The notes: generated by a model from the sequence alone, not told the origin. Shown: positions 7,358-15,730, counted from the stretch's first letter. The stretch: DNA of 64,000 bases from Deltaproteobacteria bacterium (GCA_016178705.1 JACOST010000019.1:1-64000), one strand, 5' to 3'. Made by a program: numbers and translations.

Positions 7358-8614
7358 ATGAGTTGCGTAACCGGATTACGTTGTCGCGAATGCGGCCAGC
7401 CATACCCGATCGAGCCGCTGCACGTGTGTGAGACCTGCTTTGGTCCGCTCGAAGTCGTGTACGACTACGCCGCGGTCGCGCGCACGTTGACGCGCGAGGC
7501 GATCGCGCAACGCCCGCGCAATCTCTGGCGGTATCGCGAACTGCTGCCGGTCAACGGCGAGCCGCGCATCGGTCTGCACTCGGGGTTTACGCCGCTGGTC
7601 CGCGCCGACCGCCTCGCCACTGTCCTGGGCGTCAGCGAGCTGTACATCAAGGACGATTCGGTGAACCATCCGACGTTCTCCTACAAAGATCGCGTGGTGT
7701 CGGTGGCGATCTCAAAGGCCATCGAGTTCGGCTTCGACACGGTCTCGTGCGCCTCGACCGGCAACCTCGCCAACAGTGTATCGGCGCACGCGGCGCGCGC
7801 AGGACTGAACTGTTTCATTTTCATTCCGCACGATCTCGAGAGCGGCAAAGTCGTCGGCTCCGCTATCTATGGACCCCGGACCATCGCGATCCGCGGCAAC
7901 TACGACGACGTCAACCGCCTGTGCAGCGAGGTCGCCGACAAGTACGGCTGGGCTTTCGTCAACATCAACATCCGGCCATACTACACCGAAGGTGCGAAAA
8001 CCTATGGCTTCGAGGTCGCGGAACAACTCGGGTGGCGGCTGCCGCAACACATCGTCGTCCCGACCGCGGGCGGCACGATCCTGCCCAAAGTGGCTAAGGC
8101 GTTCCACGAGTTCGTGCAGGTCGGTTTAGTGGAGAACACGCCCGTGAAGATCTACTCGGCGCAAGCGGCGGGCTGCGCGCCGGTGATCAATGCGCTGCAT
8201 CGCGGCAGCGATCTGATCACACCGGTGAAGCCGAACACGATTGCCAAGTCGATCGCCATCGGCAACCCCGCCGATGGCTACTACGTGCTGCAAGCGGTGC
8301 GCGAGTCGGGCGGCTGGGGCGAAGCGGTGACCGATGTCGAGATCGTCGATGCGATCAAGCTGCTGGCGCGCACCGAAGGTATCTTCACCGAACCTGCCGG
8401 CGGCACCACCGTCGCCGTCGCCAAGAAGTTGATCGAGCAAGGCCGCATTCCACGCAACGAATCGATCGTCATCAGCGTCACTGGCAACGGCTACAAGACG
8501 CTGGAGGCCGTGCGCGACAACGTCGAGCAGCCCTTCACCATCGACGCTCGGCTCGGCGAGTTCGATCAACTGTATCGCCAACTGAACACCACGCCCGCGG
8601 CGGCGCGCGCGTGA
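7358..8614 (+). CDS. thrC: Threonine synthase
   Basis: PLP enzyme turning O-phosphohomoserine into threonine. The N-terminus carries a zinc-ribbon CRECGQPY...CETC, typical of the archaeal-like ThrC class. The PLP lysine is K110 in SYKDR, followed by the Asn-bearing STGNLANS and the phosphate-binding loop GGTILPK. 418 residues is the normal length. AAGGAGCAGCC gives a strong Shine-Dalgarno before the ATG. Placement in a SAM-riboswitch-led sulfur locus is notable because threonine and methionine branch from the same phosphohomoserine pool. Cysteate synthase is a related alternative, but ThrC fits best. Confidence 0.9.
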   Translation: MSCVTGLRCRECGQPYPIEPLHVCETCFGPLEVVYDYAAVARTLTREAIAQRPRNLWRYRELLPVNGEPRIGLHSGFTPLVRADRLATVLGVSELYIKDDSVNHPTFSYKDRVVSVAISKAIEFGFDTVSCASTGNLANSVSAHAARAGLNCFIFIPHDLESGKVVGSAIYGPRTIAIRGNYDDVNRLCSEVADKYGWAFVNINIRPYYTEGAKTYGFEVAEQLGWRLPQHIVVPTAGGTILPKVAKAFHEFVQVGLVENTPVKIYSAQAAGCAPVINALHRGSDLITPVKPNTIAKSIAIGNPADGYYVLQAVRESGGWGEAVTDVEIVDAIKLLARTEGIFTEPAGGTTVAVAKKLIEQGRIPRNESIVISVTGNGYKTLEAVRDNVEQPFTIDARLGEFDQLYRQLNTTPAAARA

Positions 8615-8642
8615 TTCACCACGACCCGGAGGAGAGGTATCC

Positions 8643-8918
8643 ATGAGCATTCAAGTTCGCATCCCCACACCGCTGCGCCGTTTCACCAACGGCGCCGACG
8701 AAGTCGGCATGAACGGCGCCACCATCGGCGCCGTCGTCAACCAGCTCGAGCAGCAGTTTCCCGGTATCAAGGAACGGCTCTGCGACGACGCCGGCAACGT
8801 CCGCCGCTTCGTGAACATTTACGTCAATGGTGACGACATCCGCTTCCTCAATCACCTCGAAACGCCGGTCAAGGACGGCGACGAAGTCTCCATCGTCCCG
8901 GCTATCGCCGGCGGGTGA
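8643..8918 (+). CDS. MoaD/ThiS-family ubiquitin-fold sulfur carrier (CysO-like)
   Basis: A 91-residue beta-grasp protein ending in Gly-Gly (PAIAGG), the tail that E1-like enzymes adenylate and convert to a thiocarboxylate. It begins with strand MSIQVRIPTPLRRFTNGADE and includes VKDGDEVSIVPAIAGG, the MoaD/CysO signature. GGAGAGG lies before its ATG. The cysteine synthase starts 1 base after its stop, the same pairing as mycobacterial cysO-cysM. I infer a carrier for cysteine (or homocysteine) sulfur rather than molybdopterin, since no moa genes are near. Confidence 0.9.
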   Translation: MSIQVRIPTPLRRFTNGADEVGMNGATIGAVVNQLEQQFPGIKERLCDDAGNVRRFVNIYVNGDDIRFLNHLETPVKDGDEVSIVPAIAGG

Positions 8919-8919
8919 G

Positions 8920-9951
8920 ATGTCGGCTCGCCCGCACATCGCCGAAACGCACGAGCAAGCGGCGCCGGCTGCGAGCACTCCGCCGCGCCGCGCGCTCTCT
9001 GTGCTCGACCTCATCGGCAACACGCCGTTGGTCGAGATCGCCCGCTTGCGCGCCGCGTTTCGCACGAAACAAGGACGCGCGATCTCGCCCAAGGTTCGCA
9101 TCTACGCCAAGCTCGAAGGCTTCAACCCGGGCGGATCGGTGAAGGATCGCCCGGCGCTGTGGATGCTGCGCGAAGGCATTCGTGCCGGTCAGTTGACGGC
9201 GGGCAAAGTCGTTCTCGATTCCACCTCGGGCAACACCGGCATCGCGCTCGCGATGATCGGTGCTGTGATGGGCTATGCGGTCGAGTTGGTGATGCCCGCC
9301 AACGTCAGCCGCGAACGCAAGAAGATCATCGGCGCGTACGGCGCGCAGATTCACTACAGCGATCAACTGGAAGGTTCTGATGGTGCCATCCGCATGTGCC
9401 GCAAGGTGCTGGCGGAAAATCCGGAACGCTATTTCAAACCGGATCAGTACTCCAACGTCAACAATCCGCAGGCGCACTACGACAGCACCGGTCCGGAGAT
9501 CTACTGCGCGACCAACGCCGGCGTCACTCACTTCGTCGCCAGCATCGGCACCGGCGGCACCATCATGGGCACCGGCCGCTACCTCAAGGCGCAGAACCCG
9601 AAGATTCAGATCATCGCCGTCGAACCCGACGACGCCTTGCACGGGCTCGAAGGCCTCAAACACATGGCCAGCTCGATCGTGCCGAGCATCTACCACGAGC
9701 AGGAACTCGACCGGAAAGTGGGAGTCGGCACCGAAGACGCCTACGACACCGTCTACCGCCTTAGCACGCAAGAGGGACTGGTAGTCGGGCAGTCGTCCGG
9801 CGCCGCGATGTGGGCCACCCTGCAAGTGGCGGCAGAACTCGACGAAGGCGTCTTCGTCGTCATCTTCCCCGACTTTGGCGACAAGTATCTCAGCACCAAT
9901 CTGTGGGCCGGCTGGAAGGATTGGCACCAGCGCGAGCGGCGGCAGGCATGA
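8920..9951 (+). CDS. cysM: Cysteine synthase, CysM/CysK family
   Basis: Fold-type II PLP enzyme of 343 residues. Seen: SVLDLIGNTPLVEIARL near the N-terminus, GGSVKDR with the PLP lysine K75, STSGNTGIALA substrate loop, GTGGTIMGTGRYLK phosphate loop, and GQSSGAA near residue 290. It directly follows the sulfur carrier and overlaps the next gene by 4 bases (ATGA), so translation is probably coupled. By analogy with mycobacterial CysM it may use O-phosphoserine and the carrier thiocarboxylate instead of free sulfide; that is inference from context. A cystathionine beta-synthase-like role is less likely because no regulatory CBS domain is present. Confidence 0.88.
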   Translation: MSARPHIAETHEQAAPAASTPPRRALSVLDLIGNTPLVEIARLRAAFRTKQGRAISPKVRIYAKLEGFNPGGSVKDRPALWMLREGIRAGQLTAGKVVLDSTSGNTGIALAMIGAVMGYAVELVMPANVSRERKKIIGAYGAQIHYSDQLEGSDGAIRMCRKVLAENPERYFKPDQYSNVNNPQAHYDSTGPEIYCATNAGVTHFVASIGTGGTIMGTGRYLKAQNPKIQIIAVEPDDALHGLEGLKHMASSIVPSIYHEQELDRKVGVGTEDAYDTVYRLSTQEGLVVGQSSGAAMWATLQVAAELDEGVFVVIFPDFGDKYLSTNLWAGWKDWHQRERRQA

Positions 9952-10214
9952 CCCGCGAAACCAACATCGCCCGCAAAGTTCGCGAACGGGTGTATCTCAC
10001 CTACCCCACCCGTCTGATCAAGGAGCCGTTGATCTATCAGGTAGGCCACAAGTTCAAGGTCGTCACCAACATTCGCGGCGCCAACATCAACGACACCATC
10101 GGCTTGGTCGCGCTCGAACTCGACGGCACACAGGCGGAAGTCGACCGCGCCATCGCGTGGTTGCGCGACAAAGGCGTCAACGTCGAACCGATCGAGAAGA
10201 ATGTGATCGAGTAG
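9948..10214 (+). CDS. NIL-domain protein
   Basis: An 88-residue ferredoxin-like-fold protein: RKVRERVYLTYPTRLIKEPL, then VVTNIRGANINDTIGLVALELDG, then AIAWLRDKGVNVEPIE, the full NIL pattern. NIL domains sit at the end of methionine ABC transporter ATPases and in archaeal homocysteine-synthesis proteins, where they are thought to bind a sulfur amino acid. Here it stands alone, overlapping the cysM stop by 4 bases. It may sense or hand over a thio-amino acid within this pathway. No iron-sulfur cysteines are present. Confidence 0.85.
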   Translation: MTRETNIARKVRERVYLTYPTRLIKEPLIYQVGHKFKVVTNIRGANINDTIGLVALELDGTQAEVDRAIAWLRDKGVNVEPIEKNVIE

Positions 10215-10226
10215 CGTGGCTTCGTC

Positions 10227-10892
10227 ATGCTCAGCGATGCGCAAATCGAACGCTACAGCCGCCAAGTGATCTTGCCGGAAGTCGGCGCCGCCGGACAGCA
10301 ACGCTTGCTCGATGGCGGGGTGGCATTGGTGCGCTCGCCGGCGAGCGATGCGGCGCTGCTGTATCTCGCGGCCAGCGGCGTTGGCCGCATCGGTCTCATC
10401 GAAGGCTCGCACCCGCGTAGCGCGCTGACCGCTCTCGCGATGAATCCCGATGTGACCATCGAAGCACTCACAGTCGACCAGGTGCACGAGAGCGCGATGA
10501 GCACCTACGCGCTAATGATCGACGCGAGCGGGAGTGAAGCGCACCACCAGCGACTCAATCGCACCTGCGTGGCGCTCGGCATTCCGTTTCTCGTTGGGGC
10601 GATGCACGGATCGACGGCGACGCTCGCGATGCTGGTTGGACCGGCGACGAAAGCACCGTGCTACGCGTGCGTTGCGCCGCAGCTCGACATCGGCAATCGC
10701 GCCGAGTCAGCGCTCGACGCCGCTACAACCATCCTGCTCGGCTCGTTGCTCGCAGCCGAGGCCCTCAAGTGCTTGCTCGATGTAGGATCATCGCTGAGTG
10801 CCCAACGACTCACCTACGACTCGGCCAGCGCGACATTCGAGTACACGCCGCTGACGCGGCGCCCGGACTGCCCCGTGTGCGGTGACGCGTGA
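10227..10892 (+). CDS. Degenerate ThiF/MoeB-family protein
   Basis: A 221-residue E1-like relative. It keeps the MoeB opening (QIERYSRQVILPEVGAAGQQ) and the zinc-binding pairs C145-x2-C148 and C215-x2-C218, but the ATP loop GxGGLG is replaced by VRSPASD, the D-x-D-x-V-x-x-S-N-L motif is gone, and the protein is shorter than MoeB. It therefore should not adenylate. It may form an inactive partner of the active E1 at 6271 or hold the carrier. The next gene starts with a GTG overlapping its stop (GTGA), suggesting strict co-production. Confidence 0.75.
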   Translation: MLSDAQIERYSRQVILPEVGAAGQQRLLDGGVALVRSPASDAALLYLAASGVGRIGLIEGSHPRSALTALAMNPDVTIEALTVDQVHESAMSTYALMIDASGSEAHHQRLNRTCVALGIPFLVGAMHGSTATLAMLVGPATKAPCYACVAPQLDIGNRAESALDAATTILLGSLLAAEALKCLLDVGSSLSAQRLTYDSASATFEYTPLTRRPDCPVCGDA

Positions 10893-12106
10893 CGGCCGTG
10901 AATCCCGGCCACCTCAAGGTCGAGCTGGCGCTCGGCGGCGTCGCCGTTGATGCCAGCGTGCGCACGCGGCCCGAGCTGCTGCCGGCGCTGCGTGATGCCC
11001 GGCACGTACTCGAACTGCTCTTGCCCGAAGATGTCGTCGTCGATGCACCACTCGCGAACGGACGCGGCGTCGTCTCCGATAGCCCCGCTCCGCATCGGCT
11101 CGCGTACGAAGGCGAGCAAGTGTTCTTACAACGCGAGCCGGCAACCCGCATCGAAGTCCGGATCATCCCGCCGCCGCAGTTCTATCGCGCGAACACGCCA
11201 CACGGCATTCCGATGCGACGCATCGGCAGCGTGTTCGGCAGCTTCATCGCCCTCAATCCACTGGCGCCAGCATCCGACGGGCCATGCACACTCTGCAGCG
11301 GTCGGCCGACCGAGTACGACAGCGCCGAGCCGCATCCGATTGTCGACGTGGTCGACACGGTCCGCACGGCGTTCGCGGAAGGTGCGGTGGAGTTCGTCCT
11401 TTTCAACGCCAGCGTCACCGAAGCGGAAGACGGCGGCATTGCCGCGTTGGAGCCGTACATCCGCGCGGTGAAGCGGAACTTCGACACCTTCGTCGCCGTG
11501 CAGATGCATCCGCCGCGCAACAACCGATGGGTCGACCGCACCTATGCGATGGGCGTGGACGCGCTCACCTACAGCGTCGAAGTCCACGACGCCGACATCC
11601 TCGCGCGCTGCTATCCGGGGCGCGTGGCCATCATTGGACGCGAGCGCTACTACGAAGCGCTGGCGCACGCGGCAAGCATTTTCCCGAGTGGGACGGTGTG
11701 GAGCGATCTCACCGTCGGCATCGAGCCGGCGGAGTCGACCATGCGCGGCATCGACGCGCTGGTGCAAGCCGGTGTGCTGCCGGTCGTGTCGCTCGCACCG
11801 CCGCGGCACGGCGTGGCGCCCGCGGATGCGGCGGCGCCGCGCGCCGAAGAGGTTGCGCCGGTGTTGGCGCATCTCTTTCAAGCGACGCGGCAATCGAAGG
11901 TCAACATGGGCTGGGTGCGCGAACTCAGCTTTGGCATCACGCCGCTCGAAGCGCGTTTCTTCGCCGGTGAAGAAGCGCGCTTGAGCGTCGCGCAGCAGTT
12001 CTACCGCTCACGCTTGGGCGGCATGGCGGCGCGCAATCTCGCGCGATTGCGGCGGCGGCTGCGCGTGCGCACGGTGAGCGACTCGTTCGATTCGTCGCGG
12101 CTGTGA
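10889..12106 (+). CDS. Radical-SAM-like barrel protein with S-x3-C-x2-C in place of C-x3-C-x2-C
   Basis: A 405-residue protein I cannot assign to a named family. From about residue 125 it follows a BioB/Elp3-like radical SAM barrel: SDGPCTLCSG at the cluster site, FVLFNASVTEAEDGG, MGVDALTYSVEV (SAM-barrel strand with Glu), GRERYYEAL, and LTVGIEPAESTMRGIDALVQAGVLPVV. The cluster motif reads Ser129-x3-Cys133-x2-Cys136, so the first Cys is Ser (codon TCC, one base from TGC). The only other Cys is in RCYPG. About 120 N-terminal residues form a separate domain. GTG at 10889 overlaps the previous stop. It likely acts with the E1-like and carrier proteins; chemistry unknown. Confidence 0.65.
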   Translation: MTAVNPGHLKVELALGGVAVDASVRTRPELLPALRDARHVLELLLPEDVVVDAPLANGRGVVSDSPAPHRLAYEGEQVFLQREPATRIEVRIIPPPQFYRANTPHGIPMRRIGSVFGSFIALNPLAPASDGPCTLCSGRPTEYDSAEPHPIVDVVDTVRTAFAEGAVEFVLFNASVTEAEDGGIAALEPYIRAVKRNFDTFVAVQMHPPRNNRWVDRTYAMGVDALTYSVEVHDADILARCYPGRVAIIGRERYYEALAHAASIFPSGTVWSDLTVGIEPAESTMRGIDALVQAGVLPVVSLAPPRHGVAPADAAAPRAEEVAPVLAHLFQATRQSKVNMGWVRELSFGITPLEARFFAGEEARLSVAQQFYRSRLGGMAARNLARLRRRLRVRTVSDSFDSSRL

Positions 12107-12135
12107 ACGAGCCGCGCTGAGTTCCCTGCATATCA

Positions 12136-13578
12136 ATGGCTGCCGACACTGAAGTCGTCATCGATACGCGCCGGCTGTGGGTCATCCTGCTCAGCCGCGG
12201 ACGCAAAACCTACCTGCTTGCCGCCGGCGCGTTGCTGTACTGGGCGCTCGCCGCGATGCCGCAACCCAGCGGACTCAGCCGCGAAGGCCAGAAGGCGATC
12301 GCGGCCTTCGGCCTCTGTGTGTTCTACTGGATCTTCAACGTCCTGCCGCTGATGATCACCAGTCTGCTGGCGATCATCCTGCTCCCGCTCACCGGCGTCA
12401 TGCGTAGCGGCCAAGCGTACGCGCTGTTCGGCAACGAAGCGGTGTTCTTCATCCTCGGCGCGTTCATCCTCGCGGCGTGCTTTATGAAGTCGGGGCTCAG
12501 CACGCGCATCGCCCTCACCATCCTTCACCGCTTTGGCAGCACACCCCGCACGCTGCTGCTGACCGTGTATCTGCTCAACTCGATCATGGCGTTCTTCATG
12601 TCAGAGCACGCGGTGGCGGCGATGAACTTTCCGATCGTCGCCGAGATGGTCGCGGTCCTCGGCTTGCAGCGGTTGCGCAGCAACTACGCGCGCGCGCTGT
12701 TCCTGGCGATGGCGTGGGGGACGAGCATCGGCGGCATCGCGACCTTGCTCGGCGGCGCCCGCGCACCGTTAGCGCTCGGCATCCTGCGCGAGGCCACGGG
12801 ACAGTCATACGGCTTCCTCGAGTGGACCCTGCTGGCGCTGCCGCTGGTCGTGGTCCTGATGGTGGCGGGCTACTGGATCATCCTGTGGTTCTTCCCGATC
12901 GAGATCGACAGCATCGAAGGCGTCGAGCAGCTCCTGAACGAGCGCTGGCTCAAGCTCGGGCGCGCCACGTTCGAGGAGCGCGCCATCGGCACGGTGATGG
13001 TCCTGACGCTGATCGGCTGGGTAGTGGGCGGCGAGGAGTTCGGACTCGCCAACATCGCACTCGCCGCGGTGGTCTCGCTGTTCATGCTCGGAGTGGTGAC
13101 CTGGCGTGACATTGAGCACCACGTCAACTGGGGCGTGATCCTGATGTACGGCGGCGCGATCGCGCTGGGCGCGGCGATTAACAGCTCGGGTGCCGCGGCA
13201 TGGTTGTCGAAGGTGACCATCAGTCATTGGGCTTCCAGCGGAGTGACCGTCGTGCTTCTCCTCTCCTTGATATCGCTGCTGCTCACGGAAGCGATGAGCC
13301 ATTCCGCCGTGGTGGCGCTGCTCATGCCGGTGAGCATCGGCGTCGCCAAGGAGTTCGGCATCGATCCGCGCCTGATGGCACCGGTCGTAGCGCTGCCCGC
13401 CGGGCTCGCCTTTACCTTGCCGATCGGAACGCCGGCGAACGCGATCGCGTTTTCGTCTGGCTACCTGCGCATGCGCGATATGCTGCTCCCGGGCGCCGTA
13501 CTCGAACTGTGCGCGTGGGTGGCGTTCAACCTGTTTGCCTACTGGTACTGGCCGCTGCTCGGCGTCCATATTCCGTGA
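12136..13578 (+). CDS. DASS/SLC13-family anion transporter (sulfate or dicarboxylate)
   Basis: A 480-residue integral membrane protein with about 11-12 helices, related to Na+/dicarboxylate and Na+/sulfate symporters. Seen: the first hairpin region near FFMSEHAVAAMNFP, LTEAMSHSAVVALLMPVSIG, and the family hallmark GTPANAIAFSSGYL near the C-terminus. Several usual Asn-Thr positions of the first hairpin differ, so substrate cannot be inferred from motifs. Its place between sulfur-transfer genes and sat makes sulfate a reasonable guess. It starts 29 bases after the preceding gene. Confidence 0.82.
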   Translation: MAADTEVVIDTRRLWVILLSRGRKTYLLAAGALLYWALAAMPQPSGLSREGQKAIAAFGLCVFYWIFNVLPLMITSLLAIILLPLTGVMRSGQAYALFGNEAVFFILGAFILAACFMKSGLSTRIALTILHRFGSTPRTLLLTVYLLNSIMAFFMSEHAVAAMNFPIVAEMVAVLGLQRLRSNYARALFLAMAWGTSIGGIATLLGGARAPLALGILREATGQSYGFLEWTLLALPLVVVLMVAGYWIILWFFPIEIDSIEGVEQLLNERWLKLGRATFEERAIGTVMVLTLIGWVVGGEEFGLANIALAAVVSLFMLGVVTWRDIEHHVNWGVILMYGGAIALGAAINSSGAAAWLSKVTISHWASSGVTVVLLLSLISLLLTEAMSHSAVVALLMPVSIGVAKEFGIDPRLMAPVVALPAGLAFTLPIGTPANAIAFSSGYLRMRDMLLPGAVLELCAWVAFNLFAYWYWPLLGVHIP

Positions 13579-13595
13579 CGCGACGAGAGAGACCT

Positions 13596-14069
13596 ATGGC
13601 CAACCCGAACGTGCTGATTCTGATTCCGCCCGGCAAGCAGCCGCGCCAAGCGATGCGCGCCGCGGTCGACCTAGCGCGCGAGCGCGGCAGTGCGCTGATC
13701 GCGCTGGTGGTCATCGATCCCGACGCCGCCGCGCGCGTGACCAGCCGCTTCTCCGAAGTCGGCTTCATGAGCGAGCACACCGAGAATCAAGTCAGCACCA
13801 CGATCCTGCGCGAACTTCGCGCCCAGGCCGAAGCCAGCTTGCGCACGCTCGCGGAACACGCCACAAAGGACGGCGTTGCGGTCACGCCGTTGCTAGAAGA
13901 GGGCGACACCGAAGACATCTGTCGGCACGTGATCCGCAGCCACCAGATCGGCGTGGCCGTTTTGGTGGCCGAGAAGCGATCCTGGCTTACGCGCTTCCTG
14001 GCCCGCAGTGCCGCAGTCAACCTGCCCACGCTTGCCGGATGCGAGGTCCGGGTGATGGAAGAGGATTGA
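13596..14069 (+). CDS. Universal stress protein-like (UspA fold) protein
   Basis: A 157-residue protein with the Usp alpha/beta layout: VLILIPPGKQPRQAMRAAVDLAR at the start, ALIALVVIDPDAA strand, EEGDTEDICRHVIRSH helix, then IGVAVLVAEKRSW. The typical ATP-binding G-x2-G-x9-G-S/T loop is not evident, so it belongs to the non-ATP-binding type if it is a true Usp. It follows the DASS transporter by 17 bases; small Usp domains often accompany transporters and may modulate them. Confidence 0.72.
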   Translation: MANPNVLILIPPGKQPRQAMRAAVDLARERGSALIALVVIDPDAAARVTSRFSEVGFMSEHTENQVSTTILRELRAQAEASLRTLAEHATKDGVAVTPLLEEGDTEDICRHVIRSHQIGVAVLVAEKRSWLTRFLARSAAVNLPTLAGCEVRVMEED

Positions 14070-14129
14070 ACTAGATTTGGGTTGCTGCCGACGCGCGTCG
14101 GTCAGCGCCCGCAGAAGGAGTGACTGAGC

Positions 14130-15392
14130 ATGCCCGATCTCGTTCCCGTTCACGGTGGTCTTGAAGCCCCGGTATCGCGTACCGTGCCGCTGTCGCGGCG
14201 CAAACAGTTTCTCGCCGAAGCCGCGGCGCTGCCGCGCGTCGAGTTGAGCCGCGCCGATCTCTCCACCGTCTATCGCATCGCCGACGGTACACTGTCGCCT
14301 CTCACGGGGCCGATGGACGAAGAGACTTGGCACTACGTGCTCGACCGCGAGGCATTGGATTTCGGCTTTCGCCAGTATGCATGGACCGCTCCTGTCTCGT
14401 TTCCGGTCACCAACGACGAATCCAAGACCCTGCGCATCGGACACTCGGCCGCGCTGGTTCACGAGGGCGCCATCGTCGCGATCTTGCGCGTAACCAGCGT
14501 GTTCGACTGGGACAAGCCGAAGCACGTCGAGAAATTCTATGGCACCACGCGCACCGACCATCCCGGCGGCCACATGGTCATGGATGATCCGCGCACGCGC
14601 TTGGTCGGCGGCGACTTGTGGGCGCTGCCGCAGCAAGTTGATGCGGAGTATGGCGAGTTCGTCCTCTCGCCACGCCAAGTGCGCACCCTGATCGCCGAGC
14701 GGCGATGGGAGCGCGCGCTGGCGTTTCAAACTCGCAACCCGCTGCACCGCGCGCACGAGTACGCGCTGGTGGCGGGCGTCGAGCGACTCACCGCCGAAGG
14801 TCACTTCGCCGGTGTGGTGCTCAACCCGCTGATCGGAGAACTGAAAGGCGACGACGTGCCCGCGCGCGTGCGCATGCGCTGCTATCGCGCGCTGCACGAG
14901 CAGAAGTTGCTCGGCAAGGGCGACAAGAACGACGCGCTGTGGCAGAGCCGCGGCTACGATCTCACCGAAGTCTTCGAGCTGGTCGGCCTCGACATCAAGA
15001 TGCTGTACGGCGGCCCGAAGGAAGCGGTGATGCACGGCATCTATCGCCAGAACCTCGGCTTCACCGACATCGTGATCGGCCGCAAGCACGCCGACGCGCC
15101 GTTCGACGACGGCAAGGCGATCTGGGGTGACTTCGACGCGCAGGAGATCTTCACCAACTTGAAGGGTGACTTGCGCATCCGCCCGTGCAACATCGGCTTC
15201 GCCGCCTACTTCGAGAGCGCCGGGCGCGTCGAACTGATGGAGCAGCACCCGAACGAAAAGCCGTTGTCCATCTCTGGATCGAAGATTCGCGAAGCGCTCA
15301 CGACCGGCGAGCGGCCCGACGCGAAAGTCCTGCGACCCGAGATCGCCGACATTCTGATTTCGTACTACCGCGCCAAGGGTGGACAGTCGTAG
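14130..15392 (+). CDS. sat: Sulfate adenylyltransferase (ATP sulfurylase)
   Basis: Makes adenosine 5'-phosphosulfate and pyrophosphate from sulfate and ATP. 420 residues, the length of the homo-oligomeric Sat type. Seen: the signature FQTRNPLHRAHEYALVAG (ATP-binding QTRNP and HRAH), VVLNPLIGELKGDDV, MLYGGPKEAVMHG, and GRKHADAP, all diagnostic. No APS kinase domain follows. AGAAGGAG precedes the ATG. It closes the sulfur locus begun by the riboswitch and gives the entry step of sulfate activation; APS reductase and sulfite reductase are not in this window. Assimilatory use is inferred from the neighbours. Confidence 0.95.
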   Translation: MPDLVPVHGGLEAPVSRTVPLSRRKQFLAEAAALPRVELSRADLSTVYRIADGTLSPLTGPMDEETWHYVLDREALDFGFRQYAWTAPVSFPVTNDESKTLRIGHSAALVHEGAIVAILRVTSVFDWDKPKHVEKFYGTTRTDHPGGHMVMDDPRTRLVGGDLWALPQQVDAEYGEFVLSPRQVRTLIAERRWERALAFQTRNPLHRAHEYALVAGVERLTAEGHFAGVVLNPLIGELKGDDVPARVRMRCYRALHEQKLLGKGDKNDALWQSRGYDLTEVFELVGLDIKMLYGGPKEAVMHGIYRQNLGFTDIVIGRKHADAPFDDGKAIWGDFDAQEIFTNLKGDLRIRPCNIGFAAYFESAGRVELMEQHPNEKPLSISGSKIREALTTGERPDAKVLRPEIADILISYYRAKGGQS

Positions 15393-15399
15393 TCCCTCT

Positions 15400-15510
15400 C
15401 TGCTAGCCGCGCACGGCGCGCGCGTGAGCATGAGCCGCGCCGGCAACTCCTACGACAACGCGGCGATGGAGAGTTTCTTCCACACGCTCAAAACCGAGTT
15501 CGTGCAAAAT
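15400..15510 (+). pseudogene. IS3-family transposase OrfB fragment (rve domain tail)
   Basis: The translation LLAAHGARVSMSRAGNSYDN then AAMESFFHTLKTEFV is the characteristic end of the DDE integrase core of IS3/IS150 transposases (catalytic Glu in MESFF). Nothing else of the element is visible and the frame degrades after the fragment. It sits only 7 bases after the sat stop, marking an old insertion or deletion scar. Confidence 0.8.
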
Positions 15511-15543
15511 CGGGACAAGATCACTTTGCAAACAACCCATCGA

Positions 15544-15615
15544 GTCATTCTGAGACGAAGGCTCTCTCTTCCCGCCGCGGCAACAGAGAGATCCTTCGCT
15601 GCGCTCAAGGATGAC
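15544..15615. repeat. Palindromic GTCATTCTGAG ... CTCAAGGATGAC repeat
   Basis: The left end GTCATTCTGAG and right end CTCAAGGATGAC are near inverses, with GAGATCCTTCGCTGCG inside. It lies between the transposase scar and the acyl-CoA dehydrogenase gene and has no coding signal. Confidence 0.55.
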
Positions 15616-15730
15616 AATCGCCAGTACGTCGTGAAAATGACCCGCTACCGCTCGCCGCCCCGCGTTGACATAGCTTCGGCTCACCGGGTAAGGATTCTCA
15701 TCCTTCGAATTCCATCGCACGCGGAGTGTT

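Noticed and set aside
7038-7361. 107-residue frame between the ThiF-like gene and thrC
   Set aside because: It crosses the GTAGGGGC element and has no motif; the reading is a repeat artefact.
13893-15446. 517-residue minus-strand frame antisense to sat
   Set aside because: It mirrors a secure ATP sulfurylase gene and has no motif; long antisense frames are expected in GC-rich DNA.
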